Part shown: piece after piece, positions 1 to 11,930 of the stretch
Layout: the number at the start of each line of letters is the position of its first letter
Numbering within the stretch: the stretch's first letter is position 1
NCBI GenBank assembly: GCA_949317995.1
Contig: OX439043.1
Coordinates: 56,995,339 to 57,059,338, forward strand
Direction of reading: 5' to 3'
Length of the DNA: 64,000 nt
Source: Acholoe squamosa
Lineage: Eukaryota; Annelida; Polychaeta; Phyllodocida; Polynoidae
Made by a program: the position numbers and the translations under genes
Notes under the pieces: generated by a model
Database searches by the model: none
Seen by the model: only the letters and a program-made list of their open reading frames with translations
Told to the model about the DNA's origin: nothing

Positions 1-775
1 CCCCTCAAGGTCCCCTGTTTATGTAATCAGCAGGCTGTTCTCTCTTTCAATCTGGAGTGTTCCCTGTAAGTGCACTTGTACTCAGGTGAAACCACTATGC
101 ATTTCTTTCACTAAGATCGCAGTGATCTTAGTGGTGGAAATGGAGTAGTGAAGTGATCCCAGGACTAGCTATTCTGGACAAGCCTGCAGCCACTGCATTA
201 CATAGGGTAGACCAGCCAGGTCTTATGATATGTGCCTAAACTAAGATCGCTGGGGTTGGGATCCCAGGATGTTTTGAATTAAGCTCCAGTGCTCAATGAT
301 GTTTGGCTGCCTGATGCTGTGGTCAGTGCTATCTGGCACAGCTCTAATGTCATTTGGGCCACATGTAGCTATACATAGGTTCTCATATCTACTTATTCAT
401 AAGAAAAAGGAGAGAAAGAATTTTTGACTTATCCATAGCTAGGTCCAATAATTCATGCAGCCACAGATGCACTTCATAGGGCCTATCTGAGAGGGCCTAT
501 AGTGAGTCTACATGGACTGAGGGAGTATGCAGTCATACCTGGCTCAATAGGTCTACTCAGGTCCATACAAGCTTCTGACCCCAGTGCTGAAGGTCCATAG
601 GCAGGGTGACTCATTCCCTGCTATTTCAATAGTATAAAGGTTGCATCTTTTTTTCTCAGCTAATACTTGACTTTTTGAAAAATTCCAAAGGATATATTTT
701 TCCCTCGCCATGTCCCCTCAATCACAGTCAAGAAACTGGTTGTATTTGTAGATTCTAATTTCTAATTCTCGTTGC
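1..775. other. No gene seen; one small hairpin
   Basis: I see no convincing coding sequence here. The only structure is a short hairpin at 110-132, where ACTAAGATC and GATCTTAGT face each other across a 5-base spacer. The rest is AT-rich unique-looking sequence. Confidence 0.5.
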
Positions 776-1726
776 TAGTAAAAGCTTTGAGCAATCCACT
801 ATATGTATACACTTTGGGCATCAAATCTTTTGGCAAGACCCTCCAGGGTGCATGGTGGTATGGGGAAGGAGGGCAGCAGGGGTATATTGGATGGGTAGAT
901 AGGCTAGTGACAAAGGGTGGAGAACAGTTGGTAAAATACTAATGTGGGAAGGTGACTTTGGTGCACTCAACCTGTCAGCAAGTTAGCTAAGATGGATTGC
1001 ATAAAGGCCAAATCCTAGGGACCAGATACTGATGGCAGAACCCAGACTGCAGACCCTACGGCAGTTATGAGGACTTCCGTACAAAGCAATCTCTCTATTA
1101 GGCAAAATGGGGAGTTATTTTATTGCCCACTTATTCATTGATAGGTAATGTGTTCCTATTAGGTCAGTAAGCAATGCCATCATTGCCACTTATTTGCAAA
1201 CAACTGTGGTTCCTATCATGCACATTAAGCCAGGTTGCCAAGCTTGGAATGTCAGGCGATTATTATTGTAGGCATAATAACTACACTGAGTCCACTAGAA
1301 GAATTCTCATAGAGTCCTGGAGGCTATTTCTTAATGTACTACGACTATGCACAGTCACAACAACTCGAGACTCCAGGAATATGGCAGGTGATCATAGTTA
1401 CTGCACTATAACTGCTGTGTATAATTGCATAAGGTTTGGTAGAGCAGTCATTCTGGTACAGGCATTTGTAACCACTAGTACAAAATACTGAAATGGTATC
1501 ATTGTAAGACACCTTACAACAATTTCAAGGGCAGGGGTCATAATGTGTTAAGCAATGGCCTCCAGGTGTGACCAGAGGAAGGAGACTAAGGTTCACTTCT
1601 GGTTCATTCAGGCCCAAGTGTCATGCGAAATATTTCCAAGTAGAGACCAAGGCATGTCTAGCATAAGATGTGTGTGATGGATACTATCTCTGCCCTTTTG
1701 TAGGGACCCAATGTGCACAGCAATGG
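776..1726. repeat. Dispersed repeat R1, copy 1 (interrupted by a MITE)
   Basis: This stretch matches 5364-6330 in the same orientation over most of its length. Shared blocks include TAAAAGCTTTGAGCAATCCA, CAAGACCCTCCAGG, GTGCACTCAACCTGTCAGCA and GACTTCCGTACAAAGCAATC. It lacks about 280 bp present in copy 2 (between roughly 800 and 830) and gains about 250 bp at 1316-1566, which is a separate inserted element. A third, short piece lies at 36705-36795. No transposase-like reading frame or clear termini are visible, so it could be an old transposon or a small segmental duplication. Confidence 0.75.
1316..1566. mobile_element. MITE inside repeat R1 copy 1
   Basis: The left end reads CCTGGAGGCTATTTCTTAA and the right end is its inverted complement (TTAAGCAATGGCCTCCAGG). 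The corresponding place in R1 copy 2, near 6168-6178, reads gagtccaggtgt without this segment, which is a paralogous empty site. The same terminal sequence occurs at 19290-19566 and, as fragments, at 4060-4160 and 26800-26895. It is non-coding and short, as expected of a non-autonomous DNA transposon; the superfamily is not clear. Confidence 0.7.
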
Positions 1727-2530
1727 TCGAACCTACGTCACCCCTATCGTTGGTAAATCTTTTTGTGCTAGCAGGGTAGTTTTCTCTTTCTCATCAATGC
1801 AAATGTCAAATTTGCACAGTTAAGCATACTTTTTTCTCTTAACTTTTCACAGAATAATGACGAGTTTTCATTAAATCAGCCGAATACTGTTATCCTTCCA
1901 CATAATCTACTTTCATTTCCAATGATCAAATGAGTTTAGATTACCGTGGCTTGTAACATTCTAAGATTACTCCTTGAGTTTCTGATAGAATTAATTGAAA
2001 TTAAAGAGTATACATTTATTTTGGGACATATGTATCCAGCTAAAGACAATAATTGTTTGTTTCTATCTGATCAAATATCCCTTTTGTTAATCATGTCCAG
2101 CGGATCCTTTTGTATCTTCCGAAGTCAACCTCCCATCAAATTGCTTTTTTTAATCATGTCTGGCGGATTCTTTCGCAATCTTCCCAGCTTCTAACCTCTG
2201 TTCATTCACCTTGTCACCTTATCTGGAGCACAAATGGACTGTGATGAACTGCAAAGATATTGGAGTGAGGTCAACACAATGCCTGCATAACAGGAAGAAT
2301 GACATTTACTGGCAGGTCAGTACTCAGGCTGTGAAAGGTATTATTCCCTATCATCCCCCACCTGTCTTCTCTACATTATATTTCACACCTACATTGACAG
2401 AATACAGTGATGAACACAATCAGGCATCACATGTAGCATTGAGAGCAATGTGGTGGACATGGGAGGAGGGTGGTGTTAGGAACATAGTCCATATTGGAGG
2501 TATACCTAACTACTGAACTTTAGATCTCTA
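1727..2530. other. No gene seen
   Basis: AT-rich sequence with no credible coding potential. A short repeated phrase (TTAATCATGTCYRGCGGAT) occurs twice, at about 2088 and 2150, 62 bases apart, which may be a remnant of a local tandem duplication. Confidence 0.4.
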
Positions 2531-3893
2531 CACTGCAAAAATGGTGTTTAGATCCTAAACACAATTCTAAACATATTCTTGCAACGTTTTTGTAATCACA
2601 TTAATTTCCTACACATGTTTAGCCAAACAATGTGCTTAGCTCAAGTATTTAGAATTCTAGGTGTTTAGGTTTAAACTTTGTGTTTAGATATCTATGAATT
2701 TTTGTGTTTAGATGTTTATGAATTTTTGTGTTTAGATGTCTAAATGCTTTGACGGAGAGTTAGGGTGTGCAGACATGTATACATTTTAAAAAAAAAGATG
2801 TCTTTTGTTTGTTTTCTCATTTACTGGGGGGGGGTATTTAAATTTCAAAGTCTCCAAAGATGTCAGCCACACCTATTTATGTGTGCATGTATGTACACAC
2901 TGCATCAGAATGAGAGACTTGAGAAAGTACAACAGCTTGGCAGAAAGGAAATTGCTTTGTCTATTCCAGAATAACATGGAATAGGTGTCAGTCATTGAGC
3001 TTATTGATTATTTCATGCTAATGATGGTGGTGAAAGATGAATCTAGTCAACTTTCTATTGCCCTTTTTATTCTCATGACATTCAATGAATAGAAACTATA
3101 ATAAACATGGGGTTTGGGTACATTTGTCACAAAATTTGATTATAATTGGGGGGCTTCCATTAATTATGTATGCACAAATTTGCTGAAAATTGACCCCCCC
3201 CCCCCCACCTCCCATGTTGCACCCTGTACGCATTTGGCCTACCCCCTCCCCCCATGCGTACATACTCAAACCACATGGAGCCCCCCCCCCTTTCCTGCGT
3301 GCAGGAAAATTTCCTTTACCCTCTGGTTAATGTAAAATGGTATGCATACTTTGTAAGTATTCCCCTTATTTTGGTAGCCTTATTGAATACTTGAATGAGG
3401 GGTTGTTCTCCTACAGTCACCATATTTTGTACCAAGAGACCTACCATCAACCTCCCTCTACCCCCAAAAATACCTCAATTTCTCCTAATTCATTAGGCCC
3501 TATGCATACATACTCATATCCTCTGACCCCCCTCCCCCACCCTGTACGCATCTGTATGCATTTGGCCTGACCCCCTCCACCCCCTAGATACGTACATAAT
3601 TAATGGATACCCCCCTGTGTAAAGATAGTCCATTCAAAGGTAGTGCTGCTACCTGGTGTGGATTCAACATCCAAGTATCTAAACATAATGATGTTTAAAT
3701 CTAAACACCTATTATTCAACTGTTTAAACTCTAAACATCTAAACATGTTTAGCAAAAATGTTTATGTAGTTAGAATAAAAGTGTTCATTTCCTAAATGTG
3801 TAGTCGATGAGACACCTAACTGACCTATATGTTTAGGTTTTAAACGTGTTTAGACCTAAACATGTTTAAAATCTAAACACCATTTTTGCAGTG
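2531..3893. mobile_element. Non-autonomous DNA transposon with CACTG ends
   Basis: The ends are perfect inverted repeats over about 23 bases, starting CACTGCAAAAATGGTGTTTA on each strand. They are flanked by TA on both sides, a likely 2-bp target duplication. Both subterminal regions are packed with direct and inverted copies of TGTTTAGA / TCTAAACA. CACTR-type termini, a 2-3 bp duplication and short subterminal repeats are the usual marks of CACTA/EnSpm-like elements; that assignment is inference. No transposase is present. Another element (3148-3615) is nested in it. Confidence 0.75.
3148..3615. mobile_element. Nested MITE with GGGGGG ends
   Basis: The left terminus, GGGGGGCTTCCATTAATTAT, is mirrored at the right end (ATAATTAATGGATACCCCCC). 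The interior contains long C-runs and repeated phrases such as CGCATTTGGCCTRACCCCCT. The element lies inside the CACTG-ended transposon, so it inserted later or was captured by it. Target duplication is not clear. Confidence 0.6.
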
Positions 3894-4059
3894 TAGGTAA
3901 CATGACAAGAACAACCTTTCATTGCAGTAATACAACCGTTTCTTTACCTTGCGCAAACATGTAATATGTGGTAGCTTTTGTTGGCACGGGAAGATAAAAT
4001 GCTTACACTGTGTCGGTGATGTGTAGACCCGTACATAATGCCGGCCTGATATCAGGTCT

Positions 4060-4160
4060 GCATAGAGGTAATTTCCTAATGTACTACTATTCCTATGTGG
4101 ATTTTGGTATGACTTGGAGGGTGCAGTCATAGTGTGTTGACTGTTAAGAAATGGCCCCCA
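4060..4160. repeat. Fragment of the CCTGGAGG-ended MITE family
   Basis: The run ACTGTTAAGAAATGGCCCCCAG at about 4139-4160 and the preceding TGACTTGGAGGGTGCAGTCATA match the right half of the copies near 19290-19566 and 26800-26895. Only one end is recognisable, so it is a truncated copy. Confidence 0.45.
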
Positions 4161-4282
4161 GATATTAAATTCATGATTGTCCACGTATTGATGGTGGTGT
4201 GATGAATATGGAAATTATTATCAGTTCTTTAAATACTCTCACATGATTTTTCTTACATGATCTGCCCCTGTTGAGGGAGCAT

Positions 4283-4670
4283 TTGTATTTGTATTTGTTT
4301 ATTGAGTTTATAAAGTAATCACAGTACATGGGGCGATTTTCATCAAATGTCATAACAGTACACATGTTGATGCTATAGAACAAAATAGATTTAATACTGT
4401 CAATACCACTCATCACTCAACTCATACATTTCCATTTTTGATTGCATGTTGGAAAATATCAATTGACTCTAGATTCTGTGTGGGGCCGTCTAGCGCGTTC
4501 CACAATGGTTGTCCTCTCAGTCTGTGGCAAGGACTTTTATCATAGATGTCGTTTTTAGTTCTGATATCTTTCATTTTGATTTTGTCGTTGCCTCGTAATA
4601 CCCTGGCAGGTTCCAAAACCATGTCCTGGTCTCGAGACCTTTTGTACATCAAGCGTAAGAGCTGTTGTCA
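4283..4670 (-). mobile_element. 3' end of a degenerate LINE retrotransposon
   Basis: On the minus strand about 75 residues resemble the extreme C-terminus of non-LTR retrotransposon ORF2 proteins. There is a basic LLRLMYKRSR segment, then HRLRGQPLWNALDGPTQNLE and a final helix (IDIFQHAIKN), which is the characteristic 'W/N-x-LP..., F...LK' ending of CR1/L2/jockey-type ORF2. A stop codon lies just upstream at about 4664. About 130 bp of 3' UTR follow and end in ACAAATACAAATACAAAT, a microsatellite tail typical of several LINE clades. The reverse transcriptase and endonuclease domains are absent, so this is a 5'-truncated dead copy. The clade cannot be fixed from so little. Confidence 0.55.
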
Positions 4671-4857
4671 TCTGGTATAGGCTAGTTTCGTTACCGAGTT
4701 CCTTTCAAGCAGAGCATCGATATCTACACCCCTTGGGTCTCTGATTACGTCACAAGCATGTGGGCGAATAGTGTAGAGGCTCAGATCAGCTACAGATACT
4801 ATATATAGTACAGGCTTAAATGTTTTCCCTATAACAACATTTGGTCTTCGTAACGAC

Positions 4858-4881
4858 GACCTAAGGTTGCAACCTTAGGTC
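4858..4881. repeat. Perfect 24-bp palindrome
   Basis: The half-site GACCTAAGGTTG is followed directly by its exact reverse complement, with no spacer. No neighbouring repeat explains it. Confidence 0.7.
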
Positions 4882-5036
4882 CTTAAATTTAGGAAGGAGA
4901 GTAGGGGAAGTAAATATGGGCGTATGATAGTAGAAGTCTCATCACAACAAAGGCTTTTGTATTGAAGTTGTGTCTTCAAGTAAACTTTAAAGCATTTAGT
5001 TCATAAGGATGTGGTGTAAAGGTGATTTAAAATGTC

Positions 5037-5106
5037 ATGGAACCTCAGGGAATTGAACCCCAGCATGTCTGCAGGAAGGCATGCTTACCACTACCACCAT
5101 GGTCCC
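5037..5106 (-). repeat. tRNA-like sequence, probably SINE head or tRNA pseudogene
   Basis: On the minus strand the sequence starts GGGACCATGGTGGTAGTGG, contains an A-box-like TGGTAGTGGTAAGC and a very good B box (GGTTCAATTCC), and ends GGTTCC. Six of seven acceptor-stem pairs can form. GCATG and CATGC could form an anticodon stem, but the enclosed loop would be 12 nt rather than 7. A functional tRNA is therefore unlikely; a tRNA-derived SINE head or a pseudogene fits better. Confidence 0.5.
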
Positions 5107-5363
5107 ATCTCCACCTCCACTGCATCAATGATAGAGGGCAGTGATTACCCAATGACCCGTCCCTTGGGGGCGATCTAACGGGCGCAGGACAATCAGATCC
5201 CCCACAACAGATTAATCTTTAAGATGGTGAATTTAGTGAAGGTTGAATGAAGTCAATATCAATAATAATATTATTCAGAAGGCCAAGTGGGAGAGGATGT
5301 CAAAAGATATTAAAGGAATCCATATTGGCAACACAATTTACTGCAACGAGTGCATTTCCTGCA

Positions 5364-6330
5364 GTAAAAGCTTTGAGCAATCCAGTACACTTTGGTCATC
5401 AGGTCTGCTGACAGACCAGTTTCCCTGTGACAGTGACGGTCAGAGTTTACATGCACCAGAAAACAGAAAACATGCACCTTTTTATATTGCTAAATGGTTT
5501 TTTAGATTATGTTTTTGGTGAAACATGCATGTTAATATCTCAAAAAGTGGTTTCCATGTATTCTACTGTAAATGTTTTGTCAATATTGTGAAAATGAGTT
5601 AGGCCATACAGTTTTTCCTCAGTACTTTCTGAAAGAATTTACATAGGTTCTTCCTCTTTATCATTTGGCAAGACCCTCCAGGTTGCACGGTGGTATTATA
5701 GGGAAGGGGGGCATCAGGGGTATAGTGGGTGGGTAGATAGGCTAGTGACAAGGGGTGGAGAAAAGCTGGGAAAATACTAATGCAGGAAGGTGACTTCAGT
5801 GCACTCAACCTGTCAGCAAGGTAGCTAAGATGGATTGCATAAAGGCCAGATCCCGGGAGCCAGATACTGATGGCAGAACCCAGACTGCAGACCCTACGGC
5901 AGTTATGGGGACTTCCGTACAAAGCAATCTGTACATTAGGCAAAATGGGGAGTTATTTTATTGTCCATTTATTTGTTGATAGGTAATCTCATGTGTTCCT
6001 ATTAGGTCAGTAAGCAATGCAATCATTGCCACTTATTTGCAAACAACTGGTTCCTATCATGAACATTAAGCCAGGTTGCCAAGGATGGGATGTCAGCCGA
6101 TTGTTATTGTTGGCATAATAACTACACTGAGTCCACTAGAGGGATTCCCATAATAAACAGACAAATGAGTCCAGGTGTAATCAGACAAAGGGTCACTTCT
6201 GGTTGATTCAGGCCGTGCATCATGTGAAATATTTCCGAGTAGACACCTAGACATGTCTAGTATTAGCTGTGTGTGATGGATACTATCTCTGCCCTTTTGT
6301 AGGGACCCGATATGCAGAGCAATAGGATCA
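5364..6330. repeat. Dispersed repeat R1, copy 2
   Basis: Direct-orientation partner of 776-1726. It carries about 280 bp (roughly 5395-5660) missing from copy 1 and lacks the MITE present there. Its block AATGAGTTAGGCCATACAG...GGTTCTTCCTC recurs at 36705-36795. No coding capacity is recognised. Confidence 0.75.
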
Positions 6331-9300
6331 TATTCTACCATAGTATTTAGATGTAAGAGACAGTGCAGGTGCATCCTGATAAAGAGGTCTAAAACTATAA
6401 AGTTTGATCCTCAGGGGTGTATTTCATGTTTATTTCTGCTTTTCTCTCTTCACTTTTAGGGCTATAGTATGTATATCCACAGTAAACTAAACGGAAAAGT
6501 GCATTAATGGTCTTAACAGAGGAAAAGCTGGGATATGTATACTTCAGATAATTAATCATGAAGTCTTTTTAATAACATGAATAATTATACATCTTCAGAT
6601 GATCAAAAATATCCTACTTTCCAAGACCTCAGTACTTCCACTGAATCACATCGCAAACGCCCATGCTTCTTGGTTGATGGGATCATTCAGTCTCTTTCCA
6701 TGGGTGATAATGCCCTCACTTTAAAATTTTACCACATGCTATCTAACACCAAATTCCCTAATAATTTCAGCACTCAGGGAGTAATTCAGGGTTTGGGTAT
6801 GTGGGATCAGGTTGAAGAGTGGCAGAAGGGGTTAGGGGTGGTGTGCAAGCTGGCGAAAGGGGATAGCGGCAATACCCCCTGAAGGCAATGGTAAATGGGG
6901 ATTGGATCTGGTAATGAATACTTCACATTGCTGGAACACTTAATGTTGAGTCATTTGTCAGTGGGATCAGTGGTTAGTGAAAGCCAACTGAGATTTTGAT
7001 AAAAAAAAATATATTTAAAATGGATTTTTATTTAGAAGTAGAAATTGGAAGTGGAAATTGAAAAAAAAAATTCACATAACCAGTTGGTTGACAAGTACAA
7101 AACAGTTCATGATTGCATCATTAATCATTTTTGAAAACTCTTCTGATGTCACTGTTGGTGCCATTTGCTGTAAGTAAGCATGGTCCCTTGGTTAATCACT
7201 GCGAGGTTAACCTGTTTTAAAGTACCGTACACCCTTGCCTCTAAGTGCAACTTGAGAGTCTTATAAAGTGCATCACATTTTGGTAAATTTGATACTGTAC
7301 TACTGTGTGAAAGCCCCACCTTTAAGGTGCATCCTGAGTTGGGGCAAGTCCTCTGGGAGGTGCAGTTGAGGTGATTCTCTAAGATAAGCCATGTCTTATG
7401 TGTGGGGATTTACGCTAGTGCACTTCTGAAGCTCGTGGCGGGAGGAGAGAATCAAAATATAAACCAAAATGAGATTCAGGCCTATGCATTTGTGACTACA
7501 AATTCATTGGGTTCTTTTTGCCCGAAAGGAACAAGAATCTAAGACCCGTAAAAAAAATCACAAAACTGTGCTTGAGGAGTGAAAGTTGACAGAAGGACTA
7601 TTTCACCTCAGGGGCCTTGCCCATGCACCATGAAACCTCGGTTGGGAACATTCCAATTACTCTATTTTGATTCATCCTAGAAAAACAATACTGAAAAGCA
7701 GTGTAGTGTCAGTCCTTAATGGCATGGAGTCATCCATTTGTAAAGCAAGGGATGTGGGTGGTGCCTCTGCAACAGATAAAGGAGTGCTGAGAACCAATGG
7801 GGATTTCCGACTGTCCCTGCCTATTAATATTGCTTGGGGGTTTGCATTCCCAAAGAAAGTATTCAGTTGCAGTGCTGTGTGACCATACTGAATGGAAAAT
7901 TGATCCTGGTTTAGTTTGTGCCGCAGATATTTGGGACGGCTTCTTTATTAAACAAGCCATCAACAGTGGACAGGAGAATAAGGATTTCCTAAAGGTCACC
8001 ATGCCCGATGACTGTATCCAATATCAATTGCCTTTCAGAATCCTCTGAAGTATTGATTTTATGCTTGGCAATTTACATGCAAAGATTATATCGCTTATAC
8101 TAAACTGAGAGTCCCTGTCTACAATGGCATGGAAGTGAGACATCTTTTCTCCTTTTTTTGCCACTCTTTCTCCATGTTTCCATATTTACTCAATTCTTAC
8201 CCCTCATTCCCCTTACACATTTACATTGATGAGTTGTTAGATAGAATTACTTATGAAGCAGATTCCCCCAGCAGCCCAGGGAGTGATACCACTCCCCAAC
8301 TCTAAAATCATGCAATTGATAAAAGAAATATCCCAGCAAAGCCCACAGTGCAATTGATAGCTGCCCTTTTTTATCTGAGACAAACTAATTCAGTATGCCA
8401 AACACTGTAACCAGATCGTCCTAAGGCCTCACTCAGCCACCAGATCATGAATACCATTACCCAGACCTGGGACTAGCTTTATCAAATAGCAATGGCATGT
8501 CTTCAAAGGTTAATGGTGTGTTATAAGGCCCTGAGCTGCTCACAGACACTCATTATATGCTCTGATGTCCTCAGGCAATGGTAGTCAGGACATGGGAGTG
8601 AACTCATCCAGAGGGTTCTGGCCTAGAGGATCCTCGGGGCATATTCAATAGTGTGTGGTGGTGATAGCAATTAGTTCACTCATGTGTAACATTGGGCAGA
8701 GCTCCGGAAGGAAAAGTTGGGCATAAATAGCTTGTAGCCCAGTGAGAGGCTATTGGTAGGAGAGGGGGTATATTGAGTTGTAAATTAACAGAGCTTCATG
8801 TGTAGGGCCTTTAACAAGGGGTCATAAAATATGGTTCAGTATGCAGGCTATATCAAATAAGCAGTTGTAAGGGAGTGGTTGAGGAGAGAGTGGGCTGTGG
8901 TACTAGCGAAAAATCCAATCAGTCTAGATAATCTTTGATGGCAGCATGCACATTTGAGTGGATGATCATTTAGATAGATCATGGAGGTATGTATAGTATA
9001 CCTCCATGGATAAATATATAATGAATAAAATCGGGACAGGTTGTTAATAAAAAAAGCCAGTGCAGCATGAGCTTCAGGTTAACTTTCCACAACCAATGAA
9101 ATTTGAAGGGAAAACACTGGGATAATCTTCTTATAGAGGTCATGTGTCAGAGAGAGACGCAACGCTTTTTGAGGAAGGAGTTGAGGTCAAGATAATATTG
9201 GCACTGCGAGAACTCATTCTTAGAGATAGGTCATTATAGTTTCTGTAGGAAACCCCTTTATGGATATTATAGTGAAGCCTGCAATTACTAACTTCTTTCC

Positions 9301-10097
9301 CCGGGGCTCTGTATAGCACTCGTGAATAGAGGCTACACCTGAAAAGTCCCAATAATAATGAAATTTATCGGCTTGAAAGTAGAAATATACCTTTTAGAAT
9401 GAATACGTTTTATATATTTTCACAGCCACTCTCTTAGGAACCCCTGCACCAAGCCCCATTTTCGCAGATCGTGTCACAATTGTAGAACTGATTACTTAGT
9501 AAAACATTTGAACCTATTATTAACAATGAGTGACAAACTTCTCTTTTGCCAAAAAGAAAGAAAGAAAGGACCGTTTTTATCACTCTCTTTGAGAAAGTGC
9601 ATCGTCGGCAGTCAACAAATAAAATTCTTGGTCTATTGCTCTGATTGATCGAGCACATGTATTTGCATCGATATCAATTAAGCAACCACCATTCATATAA
9701 AACTAACCAACTGTCCTTGAAAACCTGGACCCGGATACAGACAGACAAAATTAATTGCCTAAAACCGATTTGTGATTCTAGTTGTGTAGTTCCGTATGGA
9801 AAGGTCAGACTTCTTTCAGAATTTATTGGTTTCCCTTGGAAAACCTTTAGTCCCAGACCTCTACTATCCTTACTCTTATAAAGTGTTCCCGTATCCTAGC
9901 CAGCCTGCCAATGGAGTCAGAGAGATCTACCACCTGGTACATGAATATAAACCCGTCCCACCTTGAGGTTCTACCGTTGGACAGTGTTCAAAGGTATTAG
10001 ACCTGTGTTCCAATGACATGTTTTACTAAGCCCAACTATTATATTAGCATCTGATTGCCATAGAAGATATTCATCGGACACCATACAATCACATTAG
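6331..10097. other. No gene seen (3.8 kb)
   Basis: I find no protein-like reading frame, RNA gene or element with clear termini. The stretch holds short A-runs (about 7002 and 7060) and a small AAAG microsatellite at about 9555-9570. Open frames here are short and have no recognisable composition. Confidence 0.45.
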
Positions 10098-10200
10098 CCC
10101 ACTGGGCACAAAACACAATGTTGTATTAATGTTGGTTACATGAATGTTCACCACTGTTGTTAACATTGATTAATTATTTAACAGATGTCTGTGCCCGTGG
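10098..10200. mobile_element. Short MITE-like element with CCCACTGGGCACA ends
   Basis: CCCACTGGGCACA at the left faces TGTGCCCGTGG at the right, about 100 bp apart, with an AT-rich interior. It is probably a small non-autonomous DNA transposon. The ends also resemble those of the element at 41541-41846. Confidence 0.45.
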
Positions 10201-11660
10201 AAGGCCTGCTGGGGAGTGTCGGGGTTTTGAAGAACACTGGTCTATATTTGGGGCAGACAGGGTTCAATCATGAATGCAATTGCACGATAAATGCAGGGAA
10301 AGAAAGATAAGCAAGATGGTGTACGAATATTGAAACAGCTGCGTAGGAATTAGGCATATCGTTATGGAGGGGGGCTACCAGGATGAGTTCATCGTTTAAG
10401 GTGTGAAATGGTACTCTGTGATGAAGGAGATATCTTTTTTGGTTTGTCTTTAAGAATGAATAAAATCATTGTTCATGCAAGTGTAACCAATTTTGGTTGA
10501 AAGATGTATTACACAATTTAGTCCTTTCCTGGCAGAGAGTACCTGATTATGCTAATACGTCATACTAAATTTGATAGAGCCTAGCATGGAAAGGATCAGT
10601 TGTTGTTTTGTTTGTTTCCTTTTAGCCAGCCGTTTGATACTTTTCAACACCAAAAGCACCCCTGTTCGTCATTAAACTTAATTATTAACGTCATCTTGGA
10701 AGCCCAACAGTCTAGGAGGTGGGAATAGGTTGTATGCAGGGGTTAGACGTACTACAGGGCTGTGGGGAATATACCAGACCTGCAAATAAAGGAAATGCCC
10801 AAAGGATGTTTCTGTTGCATGATGTGAATTTCATGGGCTACAAAGCAAAAGGTCGGGGGAAATTGATCCATCTTCTTGAGTAGGATCCATGCGTTTGAGT
10901 AGGTTAAACGAGGTAGAGGCTATTATTCTTTTTCTAGAAATTGCAATCTTATGATGTTGTTAAATAACAGTTCTTTCATTAAATTGCTAAAATTGAATTG
11001 ATCAAAGGGGACCATATTTAAAGATGGGGAAAGTCATAACTGTCTTAAGTCATGTACACCCGCTTTATCGAGACTGCAATAGATTTAAATCATTATTTCA
11101 TGATTTTGCTTCTAGAACTTAATACCATATGGTGTCCATCTGCATTGCCCTTCCACTTCAAGACTAAAAAAATTATAAACGTCATGTGCTTCAATAAAGA
11201 TGTCACATTCTTCATTTTACCTCAATATCAATCTAGGCTGCTGACAGTTGAAAGGAAATCGAATAAGAGGATTCAATTATATTATTCCTCTGTCACGAAG
11301 TCCTATACTGCCACGTCTATTGCACAAATTCTAGAGCTATTCTCCGGCAATTTACAGGGAACTGTATACTTGTCTATTATGAGGCCTCATCAGTAGTCAC
11401 ATCAGCTGTCAGAGATGGGCCTGGAGTGAAACCACGGAAGCCTTTCACACAGTGCAGTATTGTGAGCCCCAGTGAGGGGATGTTGACAATTGTCCTGGGT
11501 CTGGAAGCACAGCAATAGCTAACGATGCTGAGTAGAGTTGGCTGGAAAGGTAGGAGGAAGAGGGGAGAAGGGGAAACTGAGACCGTATTGATACAGAGAG
11601 GGAGGTAAGAAGACACTGATGTAGGAAAGGGGGGTAGGGGGAGGCCATGGCCCTATTAAA
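10201..11660. other. No gene seen
   Basis: A 114-codon open frame at 11052-11396 has no recognisable domain and ordinary AT-rich composition. I do not call it a gene. Nothing else stands out. Confidence 0.4.
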
Positions 11661-11930
11661 GGGAGTGGTCATTATTTATCAACAGCGGGGTGGTGGGTTT
11701 TGGCGCGGACATGCGAAACATCATTACACGCCCCCCCCCCCTCAAAATTTGTTGTGTCCCTCTTTGATCTATAGTAGCGGGTAGTCCTTTTTGCTAAAAA
11801 GAGGATTTTTTATGCCCCCCTTCCTAAAGTGTGACCAAAATCTTGTACACCCCCACCTATGTCTGAAATTATTACGCCCGCCTTCACACCCACCACCACC
11901 TCCCCCTGTTGATAAATAATAACCACTCCC
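11661..11930. mobile_element. PIF/Harbinger-like MITE, copy 1
   Basis: Terminal inverted repeats start GGGAGTGGTCATTATTTATC on each strand. The interior has long C-runs around 11731-11741. The flanking trinucleotides are AAA and TAA, an imperfect form of the TTA/TAA duplication seen at the two sister copies (16872-17093 and 26364-26683). Confidence 0.65.

Noticed and set aside
5037..5106. Functional tRNA gene on the minus strand
   Set aside because: The acceptor stem and B box look right, but the anticodon loop would be 12 nt, so SINE head or pseudogene is more likely.
9140..9658. Possible retrotransposon coding remnants on the minus strand
   Set aside because: The short frames contain no reverse-transcriptase, endonuclease or zinc-knuckle motif that I can recognise.
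11052..11396. 114-residue open frame as a gene
   Set aside because: Length is compatible with chance in AT-rich DNA, and nothing in the sequence resembles a known family.
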